A DNA stretch of 24,525 nucleotides. Origin: Phycisphaerales bacterium. GTDB taxonomy: Bacteria; Planctomycetota; Phycisphaerae; Phycisphaerales; UBA1924. Where the stretch lies: NCBI GenBank assembly GCA_003511945.1, contig DOJA01000039.1, forward strand, positions 334 through 24,858, given 5' to 3'. Below the pieces are notes generated by a model that saw nothing but the letters and a program-made list of their open reading frames with translations, was not told where the DNA came from and searched no databases. The translations under genes and the position numbers were made by a program. Position 1 is the stretch's first letter. The number at the start of each line of letters is the position of its first letter. Below are positions 7,903 through 15,492 of this stretch, in pieces.

Positions 7903-8367
7903 TCAGTCGTCCGCGTCGTCGGTGTTGATGGTTTTTTCGAAGATGACGAGGTTGCTGAGCCGGTCGGGGTCCCAGCGGAGGCCGACGATGTCGTAGCCGC
8001 TCGCGATGCCGAAGTGGAGCATGGGGCGGACCTTGTTGTCGCACTCGAAGCGGAGGGAGCGGTAGCCCTCGGCAGTGGCCCACTCTTCAGCGCGGTTCAT
8101 GAGCTGCGAGGCGATGCCGGCCCGGCGCATCTCGGGGACCACGCCGCAGAGCCAGGCGAAATGGACGCTGGGCTTCAGCTCCATGCCGACATAGAACCCG
8201 ACGGCGTCGGGGCCGATGCGGGCGACCTGGATGAAGATGTTGTGGCGCCCGCGGAGGCGGTTGCGGATCTGGGCTTCGGTGCGCTCGGGGCGGAAGATCT
8301 GGTTGTAGAGGTGCGTGACGAGCGCGAAGTCCCTGGGATCGATGCGGTCGATGATGGCGTCGGCCAT
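7903..8367 (-). CDS. GNAT family N-acetyltransferase
   Basis: 154 residues from ATG at 8367 with GGGGAG at 8375-8380; the longer open frame to 8535 only shadows efp. The GNAT core is seen in the strand FYVGMELKPSVHFAWLCGVV, followed by the acetyl-CoA pyrophosphate-binding loop R81-R-A-G84-I-A86 and helix SQLMNRAEEWATAEG. After it come the LRFECD strand and a C-terminal region LHFGIASGYDIVGLRWD. The acceptor substrate is unknown. It starts 49 nt after the efp stop on the same strand, so it is probably co-transcribed with efp. Its 3' end faces the M28 gene with only 12 nt between. Confidence 0.85.
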   Translation of the reverse strand: MADAIIDRIDPRDFALVTHLYNQIFRPERTEAQIRNRLRGRHNIFIQVARIGPDAVGFYVGMELKPSVHFAWLCGVVPEMRRAGIASQLMNRAEEWATAEGYRSLRFECDNKVRPMLHFGIASGYDIVGLRWDPDRLSNLVIFEKTINTDDADD

Positions 8368-8416
8368 GCCGGGGCTCCCCTTCCGGAGGGGAGTATCGGC
8401 GCGCCGCGGCGCGTCA

Positions 8417-8971
8417 TCAAGCGCGGGACATGTACGATCCGTCGGCGGTGGAGACCTTGATGGCCTCGCCCTCGCTGATGAACTGGGGCACGCGGGTCTT
8501 GAGCCCGGTCTCAAGGATGGCTTCCTTGACGACATTGGTGGCGGCGGCGTTCTTCACCCCCGGCTCGGTCTCCTTCACGGTCAGTTCGACCGCGGGGGGC
8601 AGTTCGAGCAGGAGCGGGCGCCCCTCGTGCAGGAGGACGATGGTCTGGGCGTTGGGGCGGAGATAGAGCATCGCGTCGCCCACGATTTCTTCCGCGATGT
8701 TCATCTGGTCGTAGGTCTCGGTGTCCATGAAGACATACGAGTCGCCGTCCTGGTAGAGGTATTCCATGTTGCGCCGGTCGAGCGAGGTGACCTCGACCTC
8801 GTCGCCCGAGCCCAGGCGCTTCTCGAGGGACTGCCCGGTGGTGACATCCTTCAGCTTCACCTGGACGAACGCGCGGAGGTTGCCCGGGGTGCGGTGCTCG
8901 AACTTGGTGATGACGAAGAGCTTGCCGTCGATGCGGCAGGCGTACCCGGGGCGGAGATCTGTCGCTTTCAC
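8417..8971 (-). CDS. efp: Translation elongation factor P
   Basis: 184 residues from GTG at 8971, the normal length. The three-domain layout is clear: N-terminal KOW-like domain (MKATDLRPGYACRIDG to about 62), central OB domain (about 65-125, YLYQDGDSYVFMDTETYDQ) and C-terminal OB domain (about 130-184, ending EGEAIKVSTADGSYMSRA). EF-P binds between the ribosomal P and E sites and relieves stalling at proline runs. The domain I tip loop reads HRTPGNLRAF, placing Asn31 where E. coli has the modified Lys34. No lysyl-, rhamnosyl- or aminopentanol-type acceptor is at that exact position. No strong ribosome site is visible. A TACAAT box at 9031-9036 gives a leader of about 50 nt. Confidence 0.95.
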   Translation of the reverse strand: MKATDLRPGYACRIDGKLFVITKFEHRTPGNLRAFVQVKLKDVTTGQSLEKRLGSGDEVEVTSLDRRNMEYLYQDGDSYVFMDTETYDQMNIAEEIVGDAMLYLRPNAQTIVLLHEGRPLLLELPPAVELTVKETEPGVKNAAATNVVKEAILETGLKTRVPQFISEGEAIKVSTADGSYMSRA

Positions 8972-9030
8972 GGCCTGTGTCTCGCTTGGATAAAGGTTCG
9001 AGGCCCGGGGTGGACCGGGCGGGGGCGGAG

Positions 9031-9036
9031 ATTGTA
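9031..9036 (-). promoter_or_regulatory. Candidate efp -10 box
   Basis: TACAAT on the minus strand in the 159-nt divergent gap between efp and the metallo-beta-lactamase gene, about 60 nt before the efp GTG. No -35 match at the usual spacing. Confidence 0.45.
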
Positions 9037-9076
9037 GCCGGAGCGCGGCTCGGGCACCCGCCCCGGTGAACGCCGG

Positions 9077-9082
9077 TAGAAT
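9077..9082 (+). promoter_or_regulatory. Candidate -10 box for the MBL-fold gene
   Basis: TAGAAT, 48 nt before the ATG at 9131, giving a leader of about 42 nt that contains the GAGGAG at 9116-9121. No recognisable -35. Confidence 0.45.
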
Positions 9083-9130
9083 CCTCACCGTCGGTGTGAC
9101 GGGGCGGGTTTGTTCGAGGAGTGGTCTGCG

Positions 9131-10186
9131 ATGGGCATGACGAGACGGGAGTTCAGCGTGCGGGGACTGGCGGCGGGGGCGGGCCTGGCGCTCTTTCCGG
9201 GCCTGGTCGCAGGCCGGGCGTGGGGGCGGCAGGGGGGCGAGAGCCCGAGGCCCCGCCGGAGCTACTTCGAGTGGGTGAGCGCAGGCGCCGCTGCCGACGA
9301 CTTCTGGGCCCAGGCGGCGATCGGCGAGGGCGGGAACTCGCTCATCGTCGTCCGGGGCACGGACTCGCTGCTGGTCGACACGAAGAACGCGGGTTTCGGG
9401 CTCGTGCTCCGCCAGGAGGTGTTCGATGTCGCGGGGACCGTCCCGACTTATGTGGTCAACACCCACCATCACGCGGACCACATCGGCGGGAACGCATCGT
9501 TCATCAAGGATGTGCAGCTGGTCGCGCACGAGAACGCGAAGAAGCGCATCATCGACCAGGCCGATCGCCTCGCGGCGAGCGCCAAACGCGCCCTGGAACA
9601 GGCCGAGGCGAACGAGGCGAACAAGGACGAGGTAGGCCGGCGCACCATCGCCAACATCCGGGCCGCGGTCGAAGCGCTGGCGGCCACGAACCCCGAGGAC
9701 TTCGGCCCGGAGAAGACGATCCCCGCGGGCAAGGAGATGACTCAGGGCGCGCTCCTGCTCGAGCGGATGGAGTTCCACCACTTCGGCCCGGGTCACACGG
9801 ACAACGACATCGTGGTCCGCATCCCGGGGCTGAACCTGGTCCACACGGGCGACCTGCTCTTCTACCGGCGCCATCCGTTCATCGACCGCTCCGCCGGCGC
9901 GACGACGACGGGCTGGCAGAACTCGCTCAGGCGGATCATGGCGGTGTGCGACGAGAAGACCATCGTCGTGCCCGGCCACGGCCCGCTGACGGACAAGTCA
10001 GCGCTGCAGGAGCAGATCGACTACTTCGACAAACTCCGCGAGATCGTGGGCAAGGCCCGCGACGAGGGCAAGACCAAGGAAGAAGTCGTCGCCATGCCCA
10101 GCGACGCCTTCGCGGGCTACGAGTTCCAGCAGATCTGGCCCAGGACCGTGGCGGCGATGTACGAGGAGCTGGGCGGCGGCTCGTGA
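9131..10186 (+). CDS. Tat-exported metallo-beta-lactamase-fold hydrolase
   Basis: 351 residues from ATG at 9131, chosen because GAGGAG (9116-9121) lies 9 nt upstream; a TTG at 9110 is open but precedes the ribosome site. The N-terminus is a twin-arginine signal (TRREFSVRGL, hydrophobic stretch to about 28), so a folded metal-loaded protein goes to the periplasm. Metal ligands are complete: H112, H114, D116 and H117 (THHHADHIGG), H222 (GPGHTDND), D241 (HTGDLLF) and H283 (VPGHGPL). A charged helical insert (about 133-185) lies between the first and second ligand groups. The fold covers lactamase-like, SoxH-like and other hydrolases, and the substrate cannot be assigned. Convergent with mqnC, 19 nt apart. 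Confidence 0.88.
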   Translation: MGMTRREFSVRGLAAGAGLALFPGLVAGRAWGRQGGESPRPRRSYFEWVSAGAAADDFWAQAAIGEGGNSLIVVRGTDSLLVDTKNAGFGLVLRQEVFDVAGTVPTYVVNTHHHADHIGGNASFIKDVQLVAHENAKKRIIDQADRLAASAKRALEQAEANEANKDEVGRRTIANIRAAVEALAATNPEDFGPEKTIPAGKEMTQGALLLERMEFHHFGPGHTDNDIVVRIPGLNLVHTGDLLFYRRHPFIDRSAGATTTGWQNSLRRIMAVCDEKTIVVPGHGPLTDKSALQEQIDYFDKLREIVGKARDEGKTKEEVVAMPSDAFAGYEFQQIWPRTVAAMYEELGGGS

Positions 10187-10197
10187 GCGCCGGGGGC

Positions 10198-10213
10198 CGT
10201 CCTGGTCAGGACG
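10198..10213. terminator. Palindrome between convergent genes
   Basis: CGTCCTG (10198-10204) and CAGGACG (10207-10213) form 7-bp arms around GT, overlapping the mqnC stop. It sits exactly where two converging transcripts meet. There is no U-tract on either side, so a bidirectional stop is possible but not proven. Confidence 0.35.
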
Positions 10214-11696
10214 CCGCGCTCGTCGTCAGTTCCACTGTCGCTGCCTCGGGGGGCTCCGTCTGCACATGCAGCCGCTTCGCGCGGTGCGCGGACCAGTCCG
10301 TCACCCGCCGGTCCGGGCTCGATGCGGTGTCGTGGACGCGGAGGATGTCGTACGCGTTGTCCCGCTGCGCGGGGATGAACCCCGCCTCGCGGATCAGGCG
10401 GCACAGGACCGGCTCGTTCAGGCAGTAGGTCGTTCCCGCGGCGGAGACGACATTCTCCTCCATCATTACGCTGCCCATGTCGTTCGCGCCGAACGCAAGG
10501 GCCGTCTGCCCGACATGCGGGCCCATCGTCACCCACGAGGCGCCGATCGAGTAGATGTTGTCCAGGAACAGGCGGCTGACCGCCTGGGTGCGCAGGTACT
10601 CGATCGCCCCCGCCCGACGGACGCGACGACCGAACTCCGTGCCGGCGCGCGGGTCGCCGTCGCCCGTCAGGTTGGCCACCAGATCGCCCGGGAACACCGC
10701 GCCGGGCTCCTGTTCCTCGGGCCGGTCGCCCCAGTCCCGCACGCGCCCCAGGGGCGTGTTCTCCCGCTGGAAGGGCCAGGAGATGAACGCCTTGTAGTGA
10801 CCCAGCGCAGAAGGCATCGAGCCATCGAGGCATCCAGCCATCGAGGGGGAGGCAGGGCTCGAAGCGCGGCCTTCACTTGATGCCTTGACGCCTTGATGCC
10901 TCGATGCCTCCTCCAGCGCCCGGTCCTGCCACCGGCGCACCAGGTGCATGTGGTGGATCCGGTCGGCGTGGCCCTCGATGTGGCCGAACATCATGGTCGC
11001 GCTGGTGAACATGCCCAGCGTGTGCGCGACATACATTGTCGTCAGCCACGCCTCGGCGTCGCACTTGCCCAGCCCGATCCTGCGCCGGACCGGTTCCGCG
11101 AAGATCTCGCCGCCTCCGCCGGGGAGGGAGTCGAGCCCCGCGTCGCGCAGGCGGACCATCACCCAGCGGATCTTCGCTTCGAGCGTTGAGCCCGGCGGAT
11201 CGAAGAAGCGGACGAACTCGATGAACTCGGGCGGGCTGAAGGCGTGGATGTGGACCTGCGGGAAGCGGTCCTTGATGCCGCGCAGGAGCGAGGTGTACCA
11301 CTCCAGGGGCAGCGCCGGGTTCATGCCCCCCTGCATGAGGATCTGCGTGCCCCCGATGGCGACGAGCTCGCCGATCTTGTCGTGGATCTGCGCGGGGTCG
11401 AGGGTGTAGGCGTCGTGGTCGTCCGCGTCGCGCCGGAAGGCGCAGAAGGTGCACTTGGCGGAGCAGACATTGGTGTAGTTGATGTTGCGGTCGATGATGT
11501 AGGTGCGCAGGGAATCGCCGTGGAGCGAGCGGCAGCGGGCGTCGGCCCACCGCCCCAGCGTCAAGGTGGGCGCGGCGGTCAGCAGGGCGAGCCCCTGTTC
11601 GGGCGTGAGGCGCACCGCCCCGAGCGCGACATCAGCGAGAAGGCCGGCGTCGCGCGGGTCGGCCTGCGGGGCCTCGGGCGGGGGTCGGAGGGGCAT
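10206..11696 (-). CDS. mqnC: Cyclic dehypoxanthine futalosine synthase (radical SAM) with in-frame repeat insertion
   Basis: Radical SAM enzyme of the futalosine route to menaquinone, cyclising dehypoxanthine futalosine. 496 residues from ATG at 11696; the family is usually about 350-400. The 4Fe-4S motif is C78-x3-C82-x2-C85 within DRNINYTNVCSAKCTFCAF. MqnC-type blocks include GGTQILMQGG, HAFSPPEFIEF, DSLPGGGGEIF, TSATMMFGHIEG, FISWPFQRENTPL, ASWVTMGPHVGQ, FGANDMGSVMMEENVV and the PAQRDNAYDIL C-terminus. MqnE is related, but these blocks favour MqnC. Residues about 262-296 are extra and are encoded by the palindromic repeat at 10811-10913, which keeps the frame. There is no ribosome site; TACACT lies 6 nt before the ATG, implying a leaderless mRNA. 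No other mqn gene is in the window. Confidence 0.9.
   Translation of the reverse strand: MPLRPPPEAPQADPRDAGLLADVALGAVRLTPEQGLALLTAAPTLTLGRWADARCRSLHGDSLRTYIIDRNINYTNVCSAKCTFCAFRRDADDHDAYTLDPAQIHDKIGELVAIGGTQILMQGGMNPALPLEWYTSLLRGIKDRFPQVHIHAFSPPEFIEFVRFFDPPGSTLEAKIRWVMVRLRDAGLDSLPGGGGEIFAEPVRRRIGLGKCDAEAWLTTMYVAHTLGMFTSATMMFGHIEGHADRIHHMHLVRRWQDRALEEASRHQGVKASSEGRASSPASPSMAGCLDGSMPSALGHYKAFISWPFQRENTPLGRVRDWGDRPEEQEPGAVFPGDLVANLTGDGDPRAGTEFGRRVRRAGAIEYLRTQAVSRLFLDNIYSIGASWVTMGPHVGQTALAFGANDMGSVMMEENVVSAAGTTYCLNEPVLCRLIREAGFIPAQRDNAYDILRVHDTASSPDRRVTDWSAHRAKRLHVQTEPPEAATVELTTSAAS
10811..10913. repeat. Palindromic array of 8-mers inserted in mqnC
   Basis: The left arm (10815-10846) is four tandem 8-mers: CATCGAGC, CATCGAGG, CATCCAGC, CATCGAGG. 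The right arm (10876-10907) is four 8-mers of the inverse type: CTTGATGC, CTTGACGC, CTTGATGC, CTCGATGC. The arms are largely complementary across a spacer of about 29 nt, so the DNA or RNA can fold into a long hairpin. The element adds about 34 codons to mqnC without a stop or frameshift, between the QDR segment and the FISWPFQ segment. It recalls the Rickettsia palindromic elements that insert in frame in genes, but the sequence is different. Confidence 0.85.
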
Positions 11697-11702
11697 GGGA
11701 GG

Positions 11703-11708
11703 AGTGTA
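11703..11708 (-). promoter_or_regulatory. -10-like TACACT box for leaderless mqnC
   Basis: TACACT on the minus strand, 6 nt before the ATG at 11696. The bases between box and ATG are pyrimidine-rich and hold no Shine-Dalgarno. Same box as before the zinc-ribbon gene. Confidence 0.5.
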
Positions 11709-11774
11709 TGGACGGGGTTCTGGGTTTTCAATCCGGAGTGAAACTCTGCGCCGCCACCCGGGCCGGGGGAGCCG

Positions 11775-11780
11775 TAGAGT
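11775..11780 (+). promoter_or_regulatory. -10-like TAGAGT box for a leaderless start
   Basis: TAGAGT, 5 nt before the ATG at 11786. It supports that ATG over the upstream one at 11708, which would leave only 11 nt between divergent start codons. Confidence 0.4.
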
Positions 11781-11785
11781 CCGGC

Positions 11786-12379
11786 ATGGCCGGAGCCCTG
11801 CCTTCGAGCGACATCATCCTGCGCCGGATGGTGGACGCCGTGGAAGAAGTCCGCCGGCGGATGGTCAGGGCCTGCTGCGCGCTGGAGGGCGCTGGGGTTC
11901 GGTATGCGCTGGTGGGCGGGAACGCGGTCGCCGCGTGGGTCGCAACGGTCGATGAGGGCGCGGTCCGGAACACCCGGGATGTCGACCTGATGATCCGCCG
12001 GAGCGATCTCTCCGCAGCGCGGGCGGCGCTGGAGTCGACGGGCTTCCGCTTTTGCCAAGCCGCCGGGATGGACATGTTCCTCGACGGCCCCGACGGGCGT
12101 GCCCGCTCCGCCGTGCATATCGTCTTCGCCGGAGAATTCGTGCGTCCCGGAGAGCCGGCGCCGAACCCGGATGTTCTGGATTCCACTGATCTGGGCGCGT
12201 TCCGGGTCATCAACCTCGAAGCGCTCGTCCGCATCAAACTGACGGCGTACCACGACAAGGACCGCACGCACCTCCGCGACCTCATCGAAACCGGGCTGGT
12301 GGACCGATCCTGGGCCGACCGACTCCCGCCCGTGCTGGCTCAGCGCCTGGCGGCGATCCTCGACACCCCCGGCGGGTGA
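11786..12379 (+). CDS. Small nucleotidyltransferase-fold protein (AbiEii/DUF6036-like)
   Basis: 197 residues from ATG at 11786. An in-frame ATG at 11708 adds 26 residues and is judged less likely. The polymerase-beta-type nucleotidyltransferase signature is present: G44-G45 in YALVGGNAVAAW, then D65-x-D67 in NTRDVDLMI. A third carboxylate may come from the later AVHIVF strand, where the residues are not the expected Asp. The C-terminal part (INLEALVRIKLTAYHDKDRTHLRDLIE) matches the helical region common in AbiEii-like and minimal nucleotidyltransferases. Such proteins act as toxins, antitoxin-like modifiers or aminoglycoside-type transferases. No HEPN or AbiEi partner gene is adjacent, so a toxin-antitoxin role is unsupported. 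It diverges from mqnC. Confidence 0.75.
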   Translation: MAGALPSSDIILRRMVDAVEEVRRRMVRACCALEGAGVRYALVGGNAVAAWVATVDEGAVRNTRDVDLMIRRSDLSAARAALESTGFRFCQAAGMDMFLDGPDGRARSAVHIVFAGEFVRPGEPAPNPDVLDSTDLGAFRVINLEALVRIKLTAYHDKDRTHLRDLIETGLVDRSWADRLPPVLAQRLAAILDTPGG

Positions 12380-12476
12380 TGCCTTCGCGGAACGCACGGA
12401 CCGATAACCGGGGATCACTCGCGCGTGGCCGGCGTCCCGATCGGACTCCACCCACCCCCCCGAAGCGCCGATAGCC

Positions 12477-13493
12477 ATGCGGGGCGGACTTCTCGGCCGC
12501 CCGCTGGAGATCGAGGTGGCCTACAGCCCGCGCCCCCATATCTCGATGGCGCTGCAGCACCTTCGCTTCGGCGTGACCGCGTCGGCGGCGGTGCTCTCGC
12601 TGTGCCTCATCGCGCAGGTGGGCGTGTGGGCGGTCGTTCACTTCACCGACGCACGCCTGACCCATGTCGCGCCCGCGCCCGACGGGGCGGCCCCGCTGAG
12701 GGTCGTCCGCTCGGCGCCCTCGCCCCTCGACGAGACGCCGGACGCGGGGGCCAAGGCGACTCAGGCGCTGACTCCCGTCGATGCCGCCGAGGTGAACCAG
12801 GTGCCGGGCCAGACGCATGTCCGCCTGCGCCGACTGAGCGGGCTGGTCCAGTCGATCGGGGTGATCGCCTCGCTCGTCTTCGCGGCCCTGGCGTTCCAGG
12901 GCGTCATGATCGCGGGCGGCGCGGCGCTCCCGGGCGTTGAGAAGGTCGTGACCGCGGGCTCGTGGGCGATGGTCATCGCGCTGGTGTGCGCGCCGATCTC
13001 CAGCGTGCTGCCGACCGTGCCCTTCTCGGGCGTGTTCGTGGGCTACGAGGGGATGGTGCAGGCGTCCGCTTCGGTCCGGACCGGGGTCGAGGGCGCCCCT
13101 GGACCGATGGGGTACTACGCCTGGAACCTGCTGACGCCCGTCGTTCTTCTGGCGGGGATCGCGCTGGTCCTGTGGCGCTTCCGCGCCGGGGTGGAGGCGG
13201 GCGTGATCGTGACGAGCATCAGCCAGCTGGACGAGAAGCTGGAGAGCGAGATCCGGAACATGCGCCTGGGGCAGTTGTCATCGCCCCGCGCGATGGGCGC
13301 CCTGAACGCGGCGCTGGGCGACGCCTCGGGGGCGTATACGAACCCGCACTACCAGGCCCCGGTGGCGCCCGCCCAGCCGCAGCGCCCCCTGGGAGCGCCG
13401 AGCGCCGTGATGCCCGAGCCGGCGCCACTCCGGCGTCCGCTGGAGCCGGTCGGCCCGCCCGAGATCCTGGACCCCAAGCGCCGACCGATCTGA
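12477..13493 (+). CDS. Four-helix membrane protein with Pro-rich tail, function unknown
   Basis: 338 residues from ATG at 12477; no good ribosome site is visible and a second in-frame ATG lies 23 codons in. Predicted membrane segments are at about 30-55, 122-147, 160-182 and 213-236. The loop between the first and second is about 65 residues, Ala/Pro/Asp-rich. After the last helix comes a charged helical stretch (SQLDEKLESEIRNMRLG), then a tail from about 285 rich in Pro, Ala and Gln. I do not recognise a family. It lies 97 nt after the nucleotidyltransferase gene on the same strand, which may be chance. The helix-then-linker layout would suit a scaffold or sensor, but that is only a guess. 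Confidence 0.7.
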   Translation: MRGGLLGRPLEIEVAYSPRPHISMALQHLRFGVTASAAVLSLCLIAQVGVWAVVHFTDARLTHVAPAPDGAAPLRVVRSAPSPLDETPDAGAKATQALTPVDAAEVNQVPGQTHVRLRRLSGLVQSIGVIASLVFAALAFQGVMIAGGAALPGVEKVVTAGSWAMVIALVCAPISSVLPTVPFSGVFVGYEGMVQASASVRTGVEGAPGPMGYYAWNLLTPVVLLAGIALVLWRFRAGVEAGVIVTSISQLDEKLESEIRNMRLGQLSSPRAMGALNAALGDASGAYTNPHYQAPVAPAQPQRPLGAPSAVMPEPAPLRRPLEPVGPPEILDPKRRPI

Positions 13494-13514
13494 GTCTCGC
13501 CCGGAGTTTGAGCT

Positions 13515-13597
13515 GCGCACAGAAGGACCTCCTCTCCTTGTTGGGACGGGGGCGGCCAGCCCGTCTCTCCCGGCACTCTCGGGGTCGTTCTGTGCGC
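13515..13597. terminator. Long structured inverted repeat between convergent genes
   Basis: GCGCACAGAAGGACC (13515-13529) pairs with GGTCGTTCTGTGCGC (13583-13597) with one mismatch, a 15-bp stem. Inside the 53-nt loop a smaller stem forms from GACGGG (13545-13550) and CCCGTC (13560-13565). It fills most of the 109-nt gap between the four-helix gene and aspS, ending just outside the aspS stop. No U-run follows on either strand. It could be a bidirectional stop or a small structured RNA. Confidence 0.5.
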
Positions 13598-13602
13598 GGT
13601 TC

Positions 13603-15492
13603 TCACGCCCTGGTCGGCGGAACCCAGGTGCTCTGCACATGGAGGTCGCGCATCTGCGCGTCGGTCACGGGGGACGGCGCCTGCGTCATCAGGTCCGCGC
13701 CGGTCTGTGTCTTTGGGAAGGCGATGACATCGCGGATGTTCTCCGTGCCGCACAGGTGCATCACCAGCCGGTCGAGCCCGAAGGCGATCCCGCCGTGCGG
13801 GGGAGCGCCGAAGCGCAGGGCCTCGAGCAGGAACGAGAACTTCTCCTTCGCCTGCTCGGGCGTCAGCCCCAGGAGCGAGAACACCTTGGACTGCACCGCC
13901 GGGTTGTGGATGCGGATGGAGCCGCCCGCGATCTCGCTGCCGTTGAGCACGAGGTCGTACCCGGCACTGACCACCGACTCGATGGCCACCTCGTCATCGA
14001 CGCCGGCGTCCACGAACGCCTGCTGCTGATCGAACCGCGGGGCCGTGAAGGGGTGGTGCATGGCCACCCACTTCCCGGTGTCCTTGTTCTTCTCGAACAT
14101 GGGGAAGTCGACGACCCACAGGAACTCCCACGCCTTGCCCCATTCGGGGCCGAGCCCGATGTCCCGCGCGACCTTCTGGCGCAGCTCGCCCAGGGCCTTG
14201 GTGGCGACGCTGTAGGAATCCGCCGCGAAGAGCACCGTGTCGCCCGGCTGGAGCCCCAGCCGCCGCACCAGGTCGTCCTTCACGCCGGGGACATCCAGGA
14301 ACTTGGCGATGCCGGTCTCGAACCCGCCGGCGTCGTTCACCTTGATGACCGGCACGCCCCCGGCGCCGAAGGTCTTGACCCATTCGGTGTAGCCGTCGGT
14401 CAGCTTGCGGGTCAGCTTCGCGCCGCCCGCTCCGGGGGGCACGCGGATGGCCTTCACCACGCCCTTCTTTGAGTAGTAGGGGGGCGCCCCCGCGTGCTGC
14501 GCCAGCGCGTCGCGGAAGACCTTGAAGTCCGTCCGCACCGCGATGTCCGAGATGTCCGTGATCGTCAGCTCGTAGCGCAGGTCGGGCCGGTCGATCCCGT
14601 ACTTCTCCATCGCCTCGCGGTAGCTCATCACGCGGATGGGGGGCACATCGACGCCCAGGGCCGCCTTCCAGAGCCGGCGGGCGAAGCCCTCCATCATCGC
14701 CATGATGTCCTCGCGCTGGACGAACGACATCTCCAGGTCGATCTGGCTGAACTCCGCCTGTCGGTCGGCGCGGGGGTCCTCGTCGCGGAAGCAGCGACAG
14801 ATCTGCATGTAGCGGTCGCAGCCGGACACCATCAGGATCTGCTTGAACAACTGCGGGCTCTGGGGCAGGGCGTACCACAGCCCGGGGTTGACCCGCGAGG
14901 GCACGATGAACTCCCGGGCTCCCTCCGGCGTGCTCTTGTAGAGCACGGGTGTCTCGATCTCGAGGAACCCGTTCTCATCGAAGTAGTCGCGGGCCACCTT
15001 GGTCACCCGGTGACGCGACGCCAGGATCTTTTGCATCTTCGGCCGCCGGAGGTCCAGGTACCGATGGCGCAGGCGCAGCTCCTCGTTCGGGAGCGCCGCC
15101 AGATCGTCGGGCGCGAAGGGCGGGTTGTCCGCCTTGTTGAGCACCGAAAGGGTCGAGACCACGACCTCCACCTCGCCCGTGGCCAGCTTGGGGTTCGGCC
15201 CCCCCACGCGGATCCGCACCTCCCCCGTGGCCGCGATCACATCCTCGCCCCGGAGCTTGTCGGCGGCGTCCACGAGCTCCTGCGGCGCGCTCTCCCGCTC
15301 GAACACCAGCTGCGTCAGCCCGAAGCGGTCGCGGATGTCAATGAACACCAGCCCTGTCCCGTGGTCGCGGTAGGAGTTCACCCACCCGCACACAGTGGCC
15401 CGCTGACCCACATGGTCGGGGCGCAGCTGGCCGCAGGTGTGGGTGCGCCGGTAGGGCGAAGGCGGGAGTTGGGCGGCGGTGGTTGTGCTCAT
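13603..15492 (-). CDS. aspS: Aspartyl-tRNA synthetase, predicted non-discriminating
   Basis: Class II synthetase charging tRNA with aspartate. 629 residues from ATG at 15492, slightly longer than E. coli (590). Domain order is N-terminal OB anticodon-binding domain (about 15-120), hinge, catalytic core with motif 1, motif 2 (FRDEDPRADRQAEFSQIDLE), the bacterial GAD insertion (about 300-430), and motif 3 (GGIAFGLDRLVM). In the OB domain His44 (YRDHG) and Gly97/98 (RVGGPNP) occupy the two positions where His/Gly mark non-discriminating and Leu/Lys mark discriminating enzymes. It may therefore charge both tRNA-Asp and tRNA-Asn. No ribosome site is obvious. It is convergent with the four-helix gene and divergent from lpxB. 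Confidence 0.95.
   Translation of the reverse strand: MSTTTAAQLPPSPYRRTHTCGQLRPDHVGQRATVCGWVNSYRDHGTGLVFIDIRDRFGLTQLVFERESAPQELVDAADKLRGEDVIAATGEVRIRVGGPNPKLATGEVEVVVSTLSVLNKADNPPFAPDDLAALPNEELRLRHRYLDLRRPKMQKILASRHRVTKVARDYFDENGFLEIETPVLYKSTPEGAREFIVPSRVNPGLWYALPQSPQLFKQILMVSGCDRYMQICRCFRDEDPRADRQAEFSQIDLEMSFVQREDIMAMMEGFARRLWKAALGVDVPPIRVMSYREAMEKYGIDRPDLRYELTITDISDIAVRTDFKVFRDALAQHAGAPPYYSKKGVVKAIRVPPGAGGAKLTRKLTDGYTEWVKTFGAGGVPVIKVNDAGGFETGIAKFLDVPGVKDDLVRRLGLQPGDTVLFAADSYSVATKALGELRQKVARDIGLGPEWGKAWEFLWVVDFPMFEKNKDTGKWVAMHHPFTAPRFDQQQAFVDAGVDDEVAIESVVSAGYDLVLNGSEIAGGSIRIHNPAVQSKVFSLLGLTPEQAKEKFSFLLEALRFGAPPHGGIAFGLDRLVMHLCGTENIRDVIAFPKTQTGADLMTQAPSPVTDAQMRDLHVQSTWVPPTRA

Noticed and set aside
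9110..9130. TTG start at 9110 for the MBL-fold gene
   Set aside because: It lies upstream of the GAGGAG ribosome site and adds residues ahead of a normal Tat signal; ATG at 9131 fits better.
10206..11696. mqnE instead of mqnC
   Set aside because: The blocks GGTQILMQGG, DSLPGGGGEIF and ASWVTMGPHVGQ fit cyclic dehypoxanthine futalosine synthase better than aminofutalosine synthase.
11708..11785. ATG at 11708 as start of the nucleotidyltransferase gene
   Set aside because: It would sit 11 nt from the mqnC ATG and adds a non-family N-terminus; the -10-like box supports 11786.
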